Source: Clytia hemisphaerica
Lineage: Eukaryota > Cnidaria > Hydrozoa > Leptothecata > Clytiidae
Direction of reading: 5' to 3'
Assembly: GCA_902728285.1 (NCBI GenBank)
Contig: CACVBU010000498.1
Location: forward strand, 620,001 to 684,000
DNA: 64,000 nucleotides
The position numbers were made by a program, and so were the translations under genes. The notes beneath the pieces were generated by a model, which worked only from the letters and a program-made list of their open reading frames with translations, was not told where the DNA came from and did no database searches. Shown here one piece after another: positions 14,401 to 29,400 of the stretch; the stretch's first letter is position 1; each line of letters starts with the position of its first letter.

Positions 14401-17400
14401 AAGACCAAAATATGGCAATCTGTGTCGAAATGTCCCCCAAATTTAGTACCCGAGTACTAAAATACCACCTCTTCTTTCATAACAGAAATCAATTTTATTG
14501 ATAGTTTAAGCCATCATACTAAATTAATAATATCATTAATGTTTTCAGGTGAAAAAATTAAAATCAACGGAAACAGTGATTAACAGTATACTTTATGGAT
14601 ATTTGCAGCCAAATAATCAGATTCCATCACATTTAAGGCATTGCTAAAATGAGTCTTTATTAAGCAATAAATTAAAAAAAAATCTTGAAAAAACTTCAGC
14701 CAGAAAAATATGTTTCTCAAAGATTGAGCTGTGTCACACTTCTGTTTTAATGGCTGTTCTGGCAGGTTCTGGCAATTTTTACATTGCTTCGGTTATGAAT
14801 TCGGTCCATGAATTCATTTGAAAATTGCATCTTGAGCATTGCTATCAATAATGTTTTTGTGCAAATAGATAGAGATGATAGCTAAGAAAAAATGCGAAAC
14901 AAAATCTGAAAAAAAACACAATAATTTTCATCATATTTATGGAAACCTTGGCCGAAAAAAAAAATTGTTGGATTATAGGACTCTTATCACCTTAATACAT
15001 TTAGTCCGGCGGCGATCCAGGATCACCCTTACAATTAGTAAATATGGGTTTTTATTTTATTTTCCCATCATATGGTCCCTTGGGACCCCAAAACCAGTTT
15101 TTGCCAGGCTGGCAAAGCTGGGGAAAAATTTTTATTGGGGTTTGAAGGGGGTAGGGTCATTTTAGCCTGGGGGTCCTTAGAAAGTCAATTTTTGAAGTTC
15201 TCATTTAGCTAAAACTGATTGTGCCATCAGATAGAGCTTGAAGAGTAGATCTCCAAAATGGGGTCATTTGTCTCATTTAGTGGACTTAGTCCCCCGGAAT
15301 TGGCCGATACGTCTTCAAAAATGTAATATTTTGTGCTGACGTCAGCATTTTTGAGAAAATTTTCAGCGAAAGATAGCAGTTTTAACAGATGCGTCTCGAA
15401 GAGTACTATCGATTAGAGGGGTCATTTATAGGGTTTCCTAGGCTAGATCATGAGATATTAGAGTTTGAAATTTTGCTGACTCGGCAGAAAAAGGCAAAAA
15501 ACGTTGAAAAACGCTGAGTCAGCAAAATTTCAAACTCAAATATCTCATGATCTAGCCTAAGAAATCCTATAAATGACCCCTCTAATCGATAGTACTCTTC
15601 GAGACGCATCTGTTGAAAGTGGTATCTTTCGCTGGAAATTCTCTCAAAAATGCTGACGTCAGCATAAGATATTGCATTTTTGAAGACGTATCAGCCAATT
15701 CCGGGAGACTAAGTCCGCCAAATGTGACAAATGACTCCATTTTGGAGATCTACTCTTCAAGCTCTATCTGATGGCACAATCAGTTTTTGCTAAATGAGAA
15801 CTTCAAAAACCGACTTTCTAAGGACCCCCAGGCTAAAATGACCCTACCCCCTTCAAGCCCCCATAAAAATTTTTCCCCAGCTTTGCCAGCTTGGCAAAAA
15901 CCGGTTTTGGGGTCCCAAGGGACCATATAATGAGAAAATAAAATAAAAACCCATATTTACTACTTGTAAGGGTTGATGCAAAAAAGCCTTTTTCGCCGCC
16001 GGACTAATTGGGCCATTCCATTAAATTAAATTCTAAAAAGATTTCTTGGAAATGTGTTGATACCCCTGGGAAATGCTTTTACCCCCTGGAAATTTCAAAA
16101 TATTTTTCTACCCCCTGGAAAAATGAAAAAACTTTTAGACTACCTGAAAATTCTGCTCAAATTACCCCTAGTATGCATCTTTATGCATTAAAAAGCAGAA
16201 AAACTAACAAGAAAATCCTGAAAATAAAAAAAAACAAGTTTTTCTGGCAGCCACAAAAATGTATTTTTCAAGGGTTGAGCTCCATCAAATTTAAGGTTTT
16301 TTGTTAAAATCCCACAGTTAATTTGTAGAACCCACATCAAATGAATGAAGTGGTTTATTTTGTTAAATTTCATGGCTTTGTAACCAAAAGGTTCAATTTC
16401 ATAGTTTTTAAACCTCATAAGGTACTCGAAAGTAATAAAAAAGTAATGTAGATTGAAAGGATTAAGTCTAATTATGCAAAAGTTCCTTTAGCACTTTTGG
16501 CACTCAAAAGAGTGGTTTCTTTGAAGTAAAAATTTCAAAAAAGAAACATAATTTCAATTGGTTATAGCTCTTGGTGTAGCTACTCTCAAGTGTCTAAAAA
16601 ACAGAGGTAAGCAGGTTTGAGGTAAGCAGATTTTCGCAGTTGACACCCACTTTTTGCCAAAATTCTTTCATATTCCTAGGGTTTTTTGAGGATTTTTAGT
16701 AAAAAATGCATTTCAAGAACTAAGTTTTGCAGTAGACACCCAAAATGCCAAATAGTTCCCGCGAAAATTAGTTCCCGTAAGTAGCTCTTAGTAAAAATAG
16801 ACCAAAACCAGGCTATTTTTTTTCCAGGCTAGAAAGAATTAATGCAGTTTTAGGTTAAACAGCTGTTTCAAAAAGCCAACTAGGTCTAAAAAAGTACCAA
16901 CGCCCAATTTTCCTAGGAATCCCAACATCGTCTGGCCTCCAACTCTTCTGTTCCTAAAAGACAACCGCCTGGTTTTTTAAATCTTGATTTAGAAAGTTTT
17001 GAAACACCGCTTGAAATATGACAAAATTTTGGATATTTATTAGCGAACTTCAAAGAGGTAAAGGTCACTGAATTTGTTGTATTATAAGCAGTTATAAGGG
17101 CTATAATAAATCTTTCATATTAACCATGAAACTAAGTGAACAAGCACCATGCTGAATGGTGAAATGAAAATGTTTGAACGAAAAAGAAAAGATAAGAGGA
17201 TAGAGATACGTAGTCAGCTTGAAAAATATGATAAAGTTTGTTCAAAACTGGCTTTTCAATATTATAGAGGTAAGGACGATGCTAAGTATAGGGCACAAAC
17301 AAAAAAACAATTCTTTCTTTCATGTAAAGATAACTCTAACTCTTTAAAGATAAAGTCTAATGAAGCAGGGTTGCCACAGGTTTGCCAAGTTCAAAATTCC

Positions 17401-20400
17401 AGACTTTTAGTCTAAAAAGCCATGTTTTTCCAGATTTTTTACCTGAAAATATCAAAGAATTTCCAGATATTTTGACAAAAAACCCAATATTTTCCAGACA
17501 TTTTTCATTAGGAAGGTTTTCAATCTTCCATTAGGAAGGTTTTCAGTCTTTCCTTAACGTCATTTGAAAGGCCAGATTGAGGAACACAACGTAATGAGAA
17601 ATTTAAGAATGAACACGATATAAAGATTTTGTTGCGAGCGTAACGATCAGAAATTTTTAGGAATTTCAAATGCCAGGGTAAAAGTTTCCTATTACCAGAA
17701 AGTTTACTAGGCTTCATTCAGGACTATTTCCTTAAAATGCTATTCTTTTCTAGACATGTATGTCAATTCCAGACTTTTCTAGACGAGTATGCCAATTCCA
17801 GACGTTTTCCAGACTTTCCAGACATTTCCAGACTTTAACCTAATTCCAGACATTTCTGGCAGATGTGGCAACCCTGCAACTTCCACAGATCTAAAATTTG
17901 GCCAAAACTTTTTCTTTCAAAAAATCTTGAAGTTTTAAGGATCACAATTTCGCATCACTGTGTAAAAAATCAGGAAAAACTAAAGAAGGAATTTCACACA
18001 AAGTCCAAAAACCCCCATTTTTAACGGCGTTTTTAGCCGGTCAAATTTGGCATGGTCAATCTCTACCAACCGGAGAACAAGCTTGCCAGACACTTTGTGG
18101 CTCAATTTTTTGAAAATCTGGCTCTGTTACTTTTTGGGTACTGTCATTTTGCATCACTATGCAAAAGAAAACAGAAAAAAATAATGGGCCAATCCTGAGA
18201 AAAGCTGGTAACAGACAAACAGACGGACAGGCGGGCGAATGAACGGGCGAACAAACGAACAATAAATTGTTAAAGGTGCAAATTTTGGATCAAAAAGGCT
18301 TTTATCTATTTTTACTACAGCTGATGTCATTCTATTGCATCTGAAAATCATGATTCCTCATCACATTCTAGAAAGGTTTCTAGGAAAATCAAATATGGTA
18401 CTCTTAGGCTGAAATTCCACTCATTGGTGGCTTTTAACTCCCCTGAAACCCCTTAATTTTGAATTATTTTTGCCCATAATGAGTACCTATTGATACTTAA
18501 TTCTGGATTTTGTGAAAGCATCCTATAGATAGTGCAAAAATTTATCAAGTTAGAATTTAGAAGTTGGACCCCTTTTCCTTTCTTTTAAAGATTGGGCCTA
18601 GCCCAAAGTCTTTCTTAACTCTAAAATCTTAAAAATCTTGACAATGACACTCAAAACAACAATTTCTGCTGAAGATTGAACACAAATGAGTCCTCTAAGA
18701 CAATGAAATCTTAGTTTTGGAAAGTTTCATGGGGATAGTACAAACTTTCAAAATCTTCACCTCCTGATCTACACTTCAAAGATAAATGCTTCTGAACTCT
18801 CACATCTTTAAAGATTAACTTTACCAACCTCTAAAAACAATTTTGATCTTCAAAATGGCTTTTTGGGCCTCTAGGACCATAATTTTTTATTGCAACCACT
18901 TCTAATGGATAGAACAAGGACTGAACTATCAGTATCACTATAGAATGCACCCCCCCTGAGCTCAGGGGGCTAAATCATTTTTGATTGATTGGGGGTTGCA
19001 CTTTTTAAAAAATACTGGGGGCTAGCTTGCTAGGGGGGGGGGCTGAGTGTTGTGTAATAGAACTGAGGGCAGAGCTGATAGGTTGAAGATATTTTATAAT
19101 TATGTTAAAAATCTATGCTGTGGGGAAGGTTTTATCCCTCTTGAAAAAAATTTGCATCCAAAATTTCTTTTATATTTTGCTTTGTGACAGTGGGGGCTAT
19201 GTTTCTAGAATTTAGCCGGGGGCTGGACCCCTCTGCACACTATGACTATCAGAAATTATTATTTTGAGCAGGAACAAACTCCGCTGGGTCAGGTCTGATG
19301 GCTCTAAAATAACCCTAAGATCAAAGTTGTAGTGTTTTTGTGAAGTCATAACTCCAGCTACTATTTTGAAAATGTTGATTTTTTTTGAAAATACTATAGT
19401 TTACCGGCCATGGTTTCAGAATCACCAAAAATCAATTCTCTGTTTTAATTTAAGAAAGCATGGTTCTATCTCAAAAAATCTTTTAAGTGCTATGCCCAAA
19501 TATGTCAAAAGTTTCAAATTGGCATAAATCGGCCTTTATGGGTTATCAGACCAAAATATTTTGGGATTTAAAAAACTGGGTCTTACAAAAATAAACTAAA
19601 AAAGCCAGGTACCTGGAACTATCCCAAACTTAGGGGGTACCTGATATGTGCACAGTATTTGTGCTACTTATTAATTGTATGCATTGGAGAAAACAGTAAT
19701 TTACAAGAGTCTGAAAGACCTGTTAAAGTCACAGTAGTTTATCCTTATTGTTATGATTGATTCTGAGCCTGTCTAAGCTATAAAATCATTTGTTGCAAAA
19801 AATAATGCACTTTGTTTGAAGAAGTTTCATATCAAAAATTTTTTGTTGACGAAAGTTTTGCCAGGCATTAGTTGATCATTCAAGTCAGTAAAGAATTAGA
19901 CACGAAAGTTTTTTATTTAAAAATTTAGCATAAGCTTTTCGACATAGTCATCTTCAGTGCAAATGATTTAAATAAAACGTTAAAAATGCTGTACAGTTTA
20001 TACAAGAAATGTTTTTGAGAAATCACTGCTAATTCCCATGGGCTATAGTTAAATTTTTTCCCTCACAAAAATGGGTGGCAAAAGGGCACATTTTTTCCCA
20101 ATCAGACTCAAGTAGTTTTGCAAAACTAATGATAGCAGGACATGAAAAAAAATTACATCCCAAACAAACGCAAGATTACATTCTTACCTGAGAAAGATAG
20201 TCGAAAACATGCTGAATGAAGTTAATGAAAATGTTAGAACGAAAAAAAGAAGAAAAGATAACAGCATAGCATAGAGATACATAAGCTTGTTTCACACTGT
20301 CTTTCCTTGCTGACAGATGGGGGTGTGCTGCTGAAGTTTGAAAAATTGACTCTTCTTTTTTAACAAAGTTACCCTGAATGGGACTGAAATTCCAAAATTT

Positions 20401-23400
20401 TCCATATTTTTTCCAAATTCTCCTAAGAAGGTACCCTACGAGGGACTGATATTTCTACTTTGTTGTTTTGTGACCCTACCTGGTACTTAGGGAGGTGAAA
20501 AAAGATACCCTGACCAGCAGCACAGCCATGTACCCCTTTTAGCCCGATTCCCCCTTCCCTGGGTTTCTGATTAAAGGTTAGCCATGCTAAGTTTTAGGCA
20601 CAAACAAGAACAATTCTTTCTTTCATATAAAGATGACTTTAGCTCTTTAAAGATAAAATCTAATGAAGCAACTTCCACAAACCCAAAATTTGGCTAAAAC
20701 TTTTTCTTTTAAAAAATCTTCAAGTCTTAATTAACATTATAAAGATTACCAAGAAATCCCCATTTTTAGGCACTTTTTGGCCAAAATTACCAACAAAAAT
20801 ATTTCTCAAAAATTGGGCTCAATCAGATTATAAACAATACCATTTTACATCGTTGTGCAAAAATCAGAAAAAATACCAAGTCAATTGCGAGAAATGCTCA
20901 TTATCCCTATAAATGAAAAAAGGGAATTTCCCGAAATAAGAAAATCCTATTTTTACGACCAAAAAAAAATTCTCTTAAAAAACGGGCTTCAGCCACTTGC
21001 TCTTTACCTTTATGCAAAAAATCAAACAAAACTAAAGTCTGTCTCAAAATAATTTGCAGCTGAGACAAAAATGGCTGTAACTTTTGATAAAATTTGAATA
21101 AGTTGCGATTTTGTGCTTGTTGAAAAGTTACTTGTGAGTGGAATATTATCAAGCTAAAAAAATTGAAAAATAAAGAAAAATGAAAATGAAAAATGAAGAA
21201 AAAAACCAGCTTCTTGTAGCAATGTGGTATAATCATCATTTTCACAGTCGAGTGATTCTTCAATCTTTGACCATCATCACTGTGAAAAAATCTTTCAAAA
21301 ATAATCATTCAATCAAAAGATATCAAGCAAAGTTTGTTATTAGTTGATTAACAAAAGGCTGTTTTTTTGTCGTTTTTTACTACTTTATGGAGTCAACCAG
21401 CAATAATTTTTGTTTGATATCTTTTGATTGAATGAATATTTTTGAAAAATCCTTTCACAGTGATAATGATCTAAGATTGAAGATCACTTGATTGAATCAC
21501 TCCTGTGAAAATGGTAATCATGCCACATTTCTACAAGAAGTTGATTTTCTTCTTCTTCGTTTTTCATTTTAATTTTTTTTTAATTTTTTTGCTTGATGAT
21601 ATTCCACTCAAAAATATCTTTATAACAAGCACAAAATCGTAACTTGATTCAAATTCTATCAAAAGTTACAGCCATTTTTTGTCTCAGCTGCAAATTATTT
21701 TGAGACAGACTTTAATGAAGCAATTTCACACAAAGCTCCAAAAAAACCCATTTTAGGCACTTTTTGGCCCAAATTTGTCCAAAAAGATTTGGGCTTCACC
21801 TTTCGTCACTTTGTCACTTTTTGGGCTAACTGTTATTTTACATCACTATGCAAAAAAATAGAAAAAACTAATGGGCCAATCCTGGGAAAAGCTGGTAACA
21901 GATGAACGGACGGACGGATGAGCAAACGAACAAACAAAGGTTAAATTAAATGACCTCCGTGGTAGGTCCAAAAAACACAGCGGAGATTGATGCAAGCAGA
22001 AACTGTAGTAGGAAAGGTCTTGCTAATTGTTATTCAGAAAATGATTTATTCTTACCATTACCATACAGTAAACAGCCACTTTCAACAAATCAAAGCATTT
22101 TCATCATAGACATCCTAAAAATTTACTTTGATAGGGAATAAAATATACAGCCAGCAATTGGCTGACAAATAATAACCTTGAGATCTTGTTTTTGTAAATT
22201 TGGATCATATAAAAGAATGCCTTTGGATGTCATTCAGTAAAGCATAAAATAAAACCAAGTTAAAATAGAAAGGTCTTGCCTTGGATTTTGCTGAGATTGC
22301 AGCAACAACTCACCACACACACACAGAGAAGCATTGAAGCTTATTGTCGTTTGTAACACGCACATTATGTGTGATGGTTGTTCAAGTGTGCCAGCAATTA
22401 TTAGGTTGGTGTTGTCTTGTTTGGACTGTAAAAGTAAAGTGAAGAAATATGATGAAAATAAAAATAAATATTAGCTGTTGTATGTATACAAGTTTTTATT
22501 TAGTATTCTATTCCAAAATGATATTTTCTAAAACTTTATTATAATTATTTACCACAACATTCACTCAGACAGCTAAAAGAATTTTCAACATGTTTAAAAT
22601 TGGTTGAACAGTCTTTTGTTTGTTGAGTTATACCAGTCCTATTTGGAAATGCTTTAGTAAATGCTGTTAATTTTGCTGTAGCAAAACAAGTGAAAGCATA
22701 AAATGGCTGAGCAAAACATCTGTACTTCAGCAATTAAGATCATGATTAATAGACATGACGATTTTAAAAGTATGAAAATCTAGTTACAAAAAAATAAAGT
22801 GATGCTAGAAAGACTTTACCAATGGTTTGATTAGTTAGTTGATCTACGCCTACCTTCGGGAACTTTTGCGCGTTGGAAAAAGAAAGCTTTCAGGTTCTTT
22901 TGACTCATTTCATGCAAGTCAAAAAACTCAAGAGCCACTCAGGATCATTCAATCAAGTGATTAATTTCAACTGCTTAAAAGGAAACTCCATTTCAAATCA
23001 AAAGCAAAGTTTTGAAAATATAAAGTAGTGAACTTAAATATTGTTTGGGTGTATAGTTAGCTGTCCTTCATGGTTCAATCAGGTTCAATAATAAGAGGTG
23101 AAATACTCAATGTATGTTTGAGATGAGCAAATTATTAAGAAACAAGAGAACATTTAGCAGATGTAACTTCAGGTAACTTATGTGTCAAAATAGCTTTCAA
23201 TATATACCCAAACAATATCTCAGATGATAAATTTCATCAATACTTACTTTTGTAACATTCTCTGCTTTATATGATGGCATACATTTATAACATCACGGAT
23301 TCTTCTAGGGCTTTCTTCTATTTTTGCAGCTAGGAAAATAGCAGCCATTGCACTGACCTAATAAATCAGAAATCCATCAGATTATGACTTTTTTTCCATG

Positions 23401-26400
23401 TGAATTTCACAGAAATGTAACAACTTGAAGGATAGAGGATATCACAGACCCAAGAAGTCAATCAGACAGACACACCTTCAAGTTATTACTGTGATCAGAA
23501 AATTTAGAGATAAGGAAAATAAAATTTATATTACCTCTACGTCAAGTTTGACCATGGATTTAGAGAAATAAAATCTTTGAAGTAAAACTTGACCAGTGGC
23601 CATTGCAACCTATAAAGTAAAGTTTGACAAATACTTAAAATATTAATAACAATTTCATTTAAAATTGCTGGTTCATTTTTCATAAATACCTCTAGAAGTC
23701 TTGCCTCCTGGAGACAAAACAGGGGAGAGCAATAATATATGTGCACACAACCTGAAAACTCAAACCCAAAAATCAGGGAGCCTTTATTTTGAACCAAAAA
23801 TCAAGGAAAAATTCTGAGACAACTGGAAAATCAAGGACACTTTTTTCCAAAATGGAGAATGCATGAGAAACAAATTGTTCAGCATTTATATGAGACATGC
23901 CAAGTTTCACTCTTAATAATATGTGAGAGTTAGCACCCTCTGGCAGCTTGGTAATTAACATGTGTTTTCATTTTCAAGAAATGGCACACAAGTCAACAAT
24001 GACGCAAAAAATCAAGAAAAGAAACCAATAAAAAATCAAACACAAAAGCCGTAAGTGGGAAAAATGATTGATCGTCAATCTTGGGAATTTGTCAAACTCA
24101 AAATTAAGTTGGCAGGTTTCATGAGCTTTCCTGTGGTATATATATGAAGACTTCCTGGATTGGCGAACATGAAGAAATATAAGAAAAACAAAAAATTAAC
24201 CCCCTGGAAAATATTTAGACTGTTTTATTTTGTTCAATAGCAAACACTCTTGAAAACACCAAATATTTTCTCATCCTATCACAGCGATATCCACTGTTTT
24301 ATTTTCTCCAATCAAAAAATTGTCGTAAGATTGTTTAAAAAGAAGTATCCAATCAAATGAAGGTAAAGCGCTTTCACCCAATCAGAAAGGATTCTTTGAA
24401 AAAATAACGCTTGCATCAAATTCCTGCTTTCGTTTGAAAATTAAAGATAAAAAAATTCAACCCTTAATTAAATCAACGATTTGAAACAAATAAAGTTTTA
24501 TGTTATCCAAGGTGCCGAAAAGACATTAGCGCCAAAAATTAGGGTCAATTGTTAACCTTAATCATACGTGGCAATTTTATTGGTTGAAATTAAAAAAAAA
24601 GACTTTCTGATGGAGCGAATAGCACACCGTTATGCAAACGTCATAATTATTACTTTTAACACTTGACCGAAAATCAATCCCACAATCCTTTTCGTCTTAA
24701 TTAAAAAGTCGTGAAAGTCATTACTTTTTCTTTGTAGTTGAGTGTAATTTGCATGCAGGCGTAGTTAACGCGAAGGGTGATGGGATTGAATTTCGGTCAA
24801 ACAGAAAAATCAATGTCTATTTTTAGATTCACTGCGGTATGCTATTACAGAAGCCACTGAGAAGAGACCACTTTTATTTTTATTGCAGATTTTGATTATA
24901 AACATTGCATGGGGAATACTTTTGTCAATGTGTATTATATGCCAACTATCATAGTGCGGAAAGGGGTCTGATTCCTCCCTTCTTGGCATTCCCCCGAACA
25001 TATGCCTATCCCCAAGGGTTTTGGATAAAAATAGCTAACAAATGTATGTGAAATATCTTCAGAGAGAGAAAGTGAAATAATAAACTTCTTTCTTCTTTTT
25101 CACACAGACTACTTTAACAGAAAACTTCCTTTCTTGAAGACCAAATGGATGTTTTGGCGAACGCAACAGTCTTTTGAATAACTAAGTACTCCACATACAT
25201 TACTTTCCCTCAGCCAATAAAAACATGATAAATTATCTTGTCTCTAGGTAACTGCTGTGGCAGGCTGGCTCTAAAGCTCTAAAACAGCATCTAATAACAT
25301 GAAAACCAAAAAATGATTCTTTGATGCAGGCTAGAACAATGTTAAATTCCGTTTCCGCGCAAATTCGTCACATTTTGTCTCGATAACCTCATACCTACGG
25401 AACTTATCCTTAGAGGCAATCGAGCAAGAACAATAGAAAAAATCTTTATTTGGCTCTGTAGAAAAATTGCAAAATAGAAACTCGCTTAAATTCATAATAC
25501 TGATTCTTTACCCCAAAACGAAACTTTTCTATTTTGTAAATCTTTCTTCCATTTCCCCATACGTAAAATATAGAGTACTTTCGTTTTCCCCCAAAACTTG
25601 CGAGGGAAAAATGTTAAGACCGCGTGTTGTCCTCACAGATTTTCCTAGCGTAATTTATTTGTGTGATGTCATGTTATTGTTCTCTTCTCAGATGACGGCA
25701 CTTCAATCGCTTACGGGATTGGACAATGGTTGACAATAGATCGTGACGTATACAACAATTGAATATGATGCGACAAATGAAAGTTCATTATTAGGTGGCT
25801 TGATAACATTTGTGATTTCTTTATTTTTCTAATATATTTTGTTTTTTTTTGTTTTAGATGAATGATTATGGTAAAAAATAAGGTTTTTTACTATTATTTT
25901 TAAGTTTGATATTTTAAATGCCTATTTTAAAGAAAAATTCATAATTGGGCGGAAAGAATAAAAACGCCTTTGTTTTGAACGCCCGACAGCCAAAATACTG
26001 GGATTTTGGGACTTTTTTTAAGACGGGGGGGTTAGACATGAAAAAAAAGAACTAAGTAGAATCGACTTTTTCAAACTTAAAATACAATGTGAAATATTTT
26101 TGTAATCAAAAATTATATTTAACAAATATATTGAGTAATAATTCGTTATAAGCAAAGATAACTTGTGCGGAAAAGAAAGTCTTCATTCATTGACCCCCAG
26201 ATTTTTCATTGCATAATTTCTACGGGAAATCAAAAGTAATTTCACTTGGCTTGTGATGTTTGAGAGCTTGGATGTTGGGAAGCTGCAGAATAAAGGTAAA
26301 CAAATTATAGTCTTTTTCTGAAAGAAGAATTAACATTCTGCTAGACTGTGATGGAAATCAAAACTATAAAGTGCACTTACAAACATCAATATGTCAGATC

Positions 26401-29400
26401 TAACAAAATTAATAACGGCACCTGTCATCATTGACAATAAAAGAAAGGATTTTCAGTCAAAAGTCTTGCAGTGAGGCTGGAACTTCGATTTTTGAGGATT
26501 ACAATTTTACCAGTTTTTTAGCGATTTTTGCCTCGCTAACCCAAATCTCGCAACCTCTTTACCTTACGGAAGATCGAAATTAAAGTTTTTCAGCGTTCCG
26601 AAAAAAATGCAGAGCAGAAATTTTTTCATCTTCACAGGATTGATTCTCAACAACAAAATGCATCTTTTGGTCTTTGGGTTTGTCTCTGACGTTTTTCCTT
26701 CAAAGAATATCGATCACTTTCCTTTTCACCTTGAGCGCGCAAGAAAAAAATGATTAGCTTGCGTTTTCGTGCGGGCGAATAAAGATGAGGCGACAATCTT
26801 GCACTGAGGGTGCTACTTAGTTTCCGCCCTATTTTGCGCCCACGATAGAATGGTCCAAACACGGGGGTATTTCAAATGATAAACTATGTCGTTCTGTAAG
26901 TGTTTATTTCCTGAGAGATACAAATAGTATATTCAGGGCTGCAAATAAGCGCCGGTCATTGGTCAATGTCCTACTGAAAAAGCCATTTGACCGACTGAAA
27001 ATCTTTTGTGTCGGTCATGATGTCCGAATGAAAAAAGGAATACTGTCAACCATTAACTTGAGAGTTGAAAATAAATCTCTTACGCCCTTTGTTTCTAAGA
27101 TCACTTTTATCAACCCCTTTATTCTTTGTAACTTTTGAGGGTGTTTCTAAAATTACTTTTGTCAACTTGCTTTCTTCGTAGCCTTCTTTATTTCTAAGAT
27201 CACTTTTATCAGGGGGGGGGTCAAGCAGTTAATCCAGAACATCATCCGTAGTAACTGATTTTGGATGATATTTAGGACCACCCTCCCATTCTGACACTTA
27301 ATCCACACTGGATTTACTGTTTTTCAGTCACAATCTTTGTATACCACCCCCTAAAACAGTCCACCGGGGCATTTTGGCATGCATTAAGTTATTTTAATTG
27401 ATGTTGGTCGACTTTCTAAGTAATTTTCAATGCATTTCTTTTAAAGACATGAATAGCTATGAAAATATATAATCTAAAGAAAAAATATCTAAATCTAGTA
27501 TGAACAGGTAAGAAAATAGATCAAAACAGCAAAATGATAAAAGGCAGTAAGTAACAAAATATAGCAAACGTTATTGCATACCTCAAAAAAGATTCAAATA
27601 TCTCATTTTTTAAATCAACATTCAAAGTCTAGTTAGATTTTGTGGTTTTAACTAGGCTGCAAACCCAATCTTTAAGTGTTCCCAACGATGTAGAACTTGC
27701 TTGGGGTTAGGTGCCCCACTCACCCAATAATTTTTTCAAATTGACATTTTTAGTTCTCTTGTCATTGTTTTGAAGAGAAGGGGATCTAATTCCCTGGCAG
27801 AGTACTCCCTTAGTTTTTCAATTTCTGCTGAATATATTGAGAGCTTTTGTTAGCGGAGAATTGTTTTGAAGAGAAGGGAATTTAATTCCCTGGCAGAGTA
27901 CTCCCTTAGTTTTTCAATTTCTGCTGAATATATTGAGAGCTTTTGTTAGTGGAGAATTTTTTGGTTTTCTGGGTATGTCTTAAAGGAATCTTTCAAAACG
28001 GGTTTTTTCTTTAATCTGACCAATTTTAGTTGAAATGAGTACTAGGGCACTTGACTTTATGTTACAGCAAAGAACGAGGTTCCTTCCTATATTAAGTAAA
28101 AGCTGGTTTAAAATAAACCATTTTGATAAAAAGGTTATACAAGCTCGCAAGCAGGCTGTTCCACCTGAAATATATTTTGCAAATTGTCTACCATTTTTAA
28201 TCTGTTTTAATCGGATTTTTATTTACAAAAAAAGGGGCGAATCACCCGATTTTATAACAGCTTGAAAATTAGTGAAAACGGAATTTGTAAACAAAGCAGG
28301 AGAAAGTTAAAGCAAGACTTTGATGCAGTTTGACGTTTTAAAGACAGAAGAAGAGGCAAAAACGAGCATGAATCAGAATAAATGAATTTTACAGAATGAC
28401 AGAAAATGCAGTTAGTCCACTTTTTTTTCCCAGAATTCTTTCAGAGACCACCCCTTTGGCAGTTAATCCATTCTTGGATTAACTATATTTTTCAAAATTT
28501 GAAAATGGACCACCACGGTCAAAACAGGCATAGTATTTTGGATTAACTGCTTGAACCCCCCTGCTTTTATCAATTTGCTTTCTTCGTAACTTTCAAGGGT
28601 GTTTCAAAGTTTACTTTTATCGACTCGCTTTCTTCGTAACTTTCAAGAGCGTTTCTAAGACCACATTTATCAACTTGCTTACTTCATAACTTTCAACAGT
28701 GTTTCTAAGTTAACTTTTATCGACTCGCTTTCTTCGTAACTTTCAAGAGTGTTTCTAAGTTAACTTTTATCGACTCGCTTTCTTCGTAACTTTCAAGAGT
28801 GTTTCTAAGACCACATTTATCAACTTGCTTACTTCATAACTTTCAACAGTGTTTCTAAGTTAACTTTTATCGACTCACTTTCTTCGTAACTTTCAAGAGT
28901 GTTTCTAAGTTAACTTTTATCGACTCGCTTTCTTCGTAACTTTCAAGAGTATTTTTAAGACCACTTTTATCAACTTGCTTACTTCATATCAAATCAAATC
29001 AAAATTTCAAGAGTGTTTCTAAGTTAACTTTTATCAACTTGCTTTTTTCGTAACTTCCAAGGGTGTTTCTAAGATCACTTTTATCGAATCAATTTATCTG
29101 TTACAGTAACAAACTGTTCCGAGGTAACTTTTATTTGACCTACTCGCTTTCTCCGTAACTTTCAAGACTGCATAATTTTAGAAAAAATATACACTGAATG
29201 ACCGACAGGATTTTGAGTTTGACCGACAGAATTTCATTTCTGTTGGACATGGTGTCCGATAGACTAAAAATATTTATTTGCAGCCCTATATATTGAATGT
29301 TATTAACTTGTTCGTTTAAGTATTTTTGAGCGCAAATTTAAATATATGGTTAAATAAAACACAAACGATAACAGTTCTGTTTATTCCTCAAACCCCCGGT

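Larger units (their letters stand above)
10064..23247 (-). other. Cyclin-L intron 3 (13.2 kb, transposon-filled)
   Basis: The intron runs from the donor after exon 3 (23247) to the acceptor before exon 4 (10064). It holds the elements listed separately at 12376-12691, 15001-16007, 17149-18260, 17368-17875, 20210-21945 and 21035-21712. Between them I see AT-rich sequence, G/C homopolymer runs and a short ccccctgagctcaggggg palindrome near 18953. No open frame in it resembles a gene. Confidence 0.8.
26935..29287. mobile_element. hAT-like non-autonomous element with minisatellite core
   Basis: The ends AGGGCTGCAAATAA and TTATTTGCAGCCCT are inverted repeats. Subterminal gaccgac/ggtcggtc motifs follow on both sides. 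The flanks gtatattc and atatattg resemble a decayed 8-bp duplication. (C)AGGG...TGCAA-type ends and an 8-bp target fit hAT. The interior is a 50-bp minisatellite plus a second inserted element. No transposase is present. Confidence 0.75.

Noticed and set aside
17149..17415. Lys-rich 88-codon frame that looks weakly protein-like
   Set aside because: It lies in a dispersed repeat whose second copy (20210 onwards) does not keep the frame.
20907..21308. 133-codon minus-strand open frame
   Set aside because: It lies largely within one arm of the foldback element; Phe/Leu/His-rich translation of AT-rich DNA.
28035..28265. 76-codon frame inside the 1.35-kb hAT-like element
   Set aside because: No transposase motif such as a BED finger or DDE/hATC region; too short to be a catalytic remnant.
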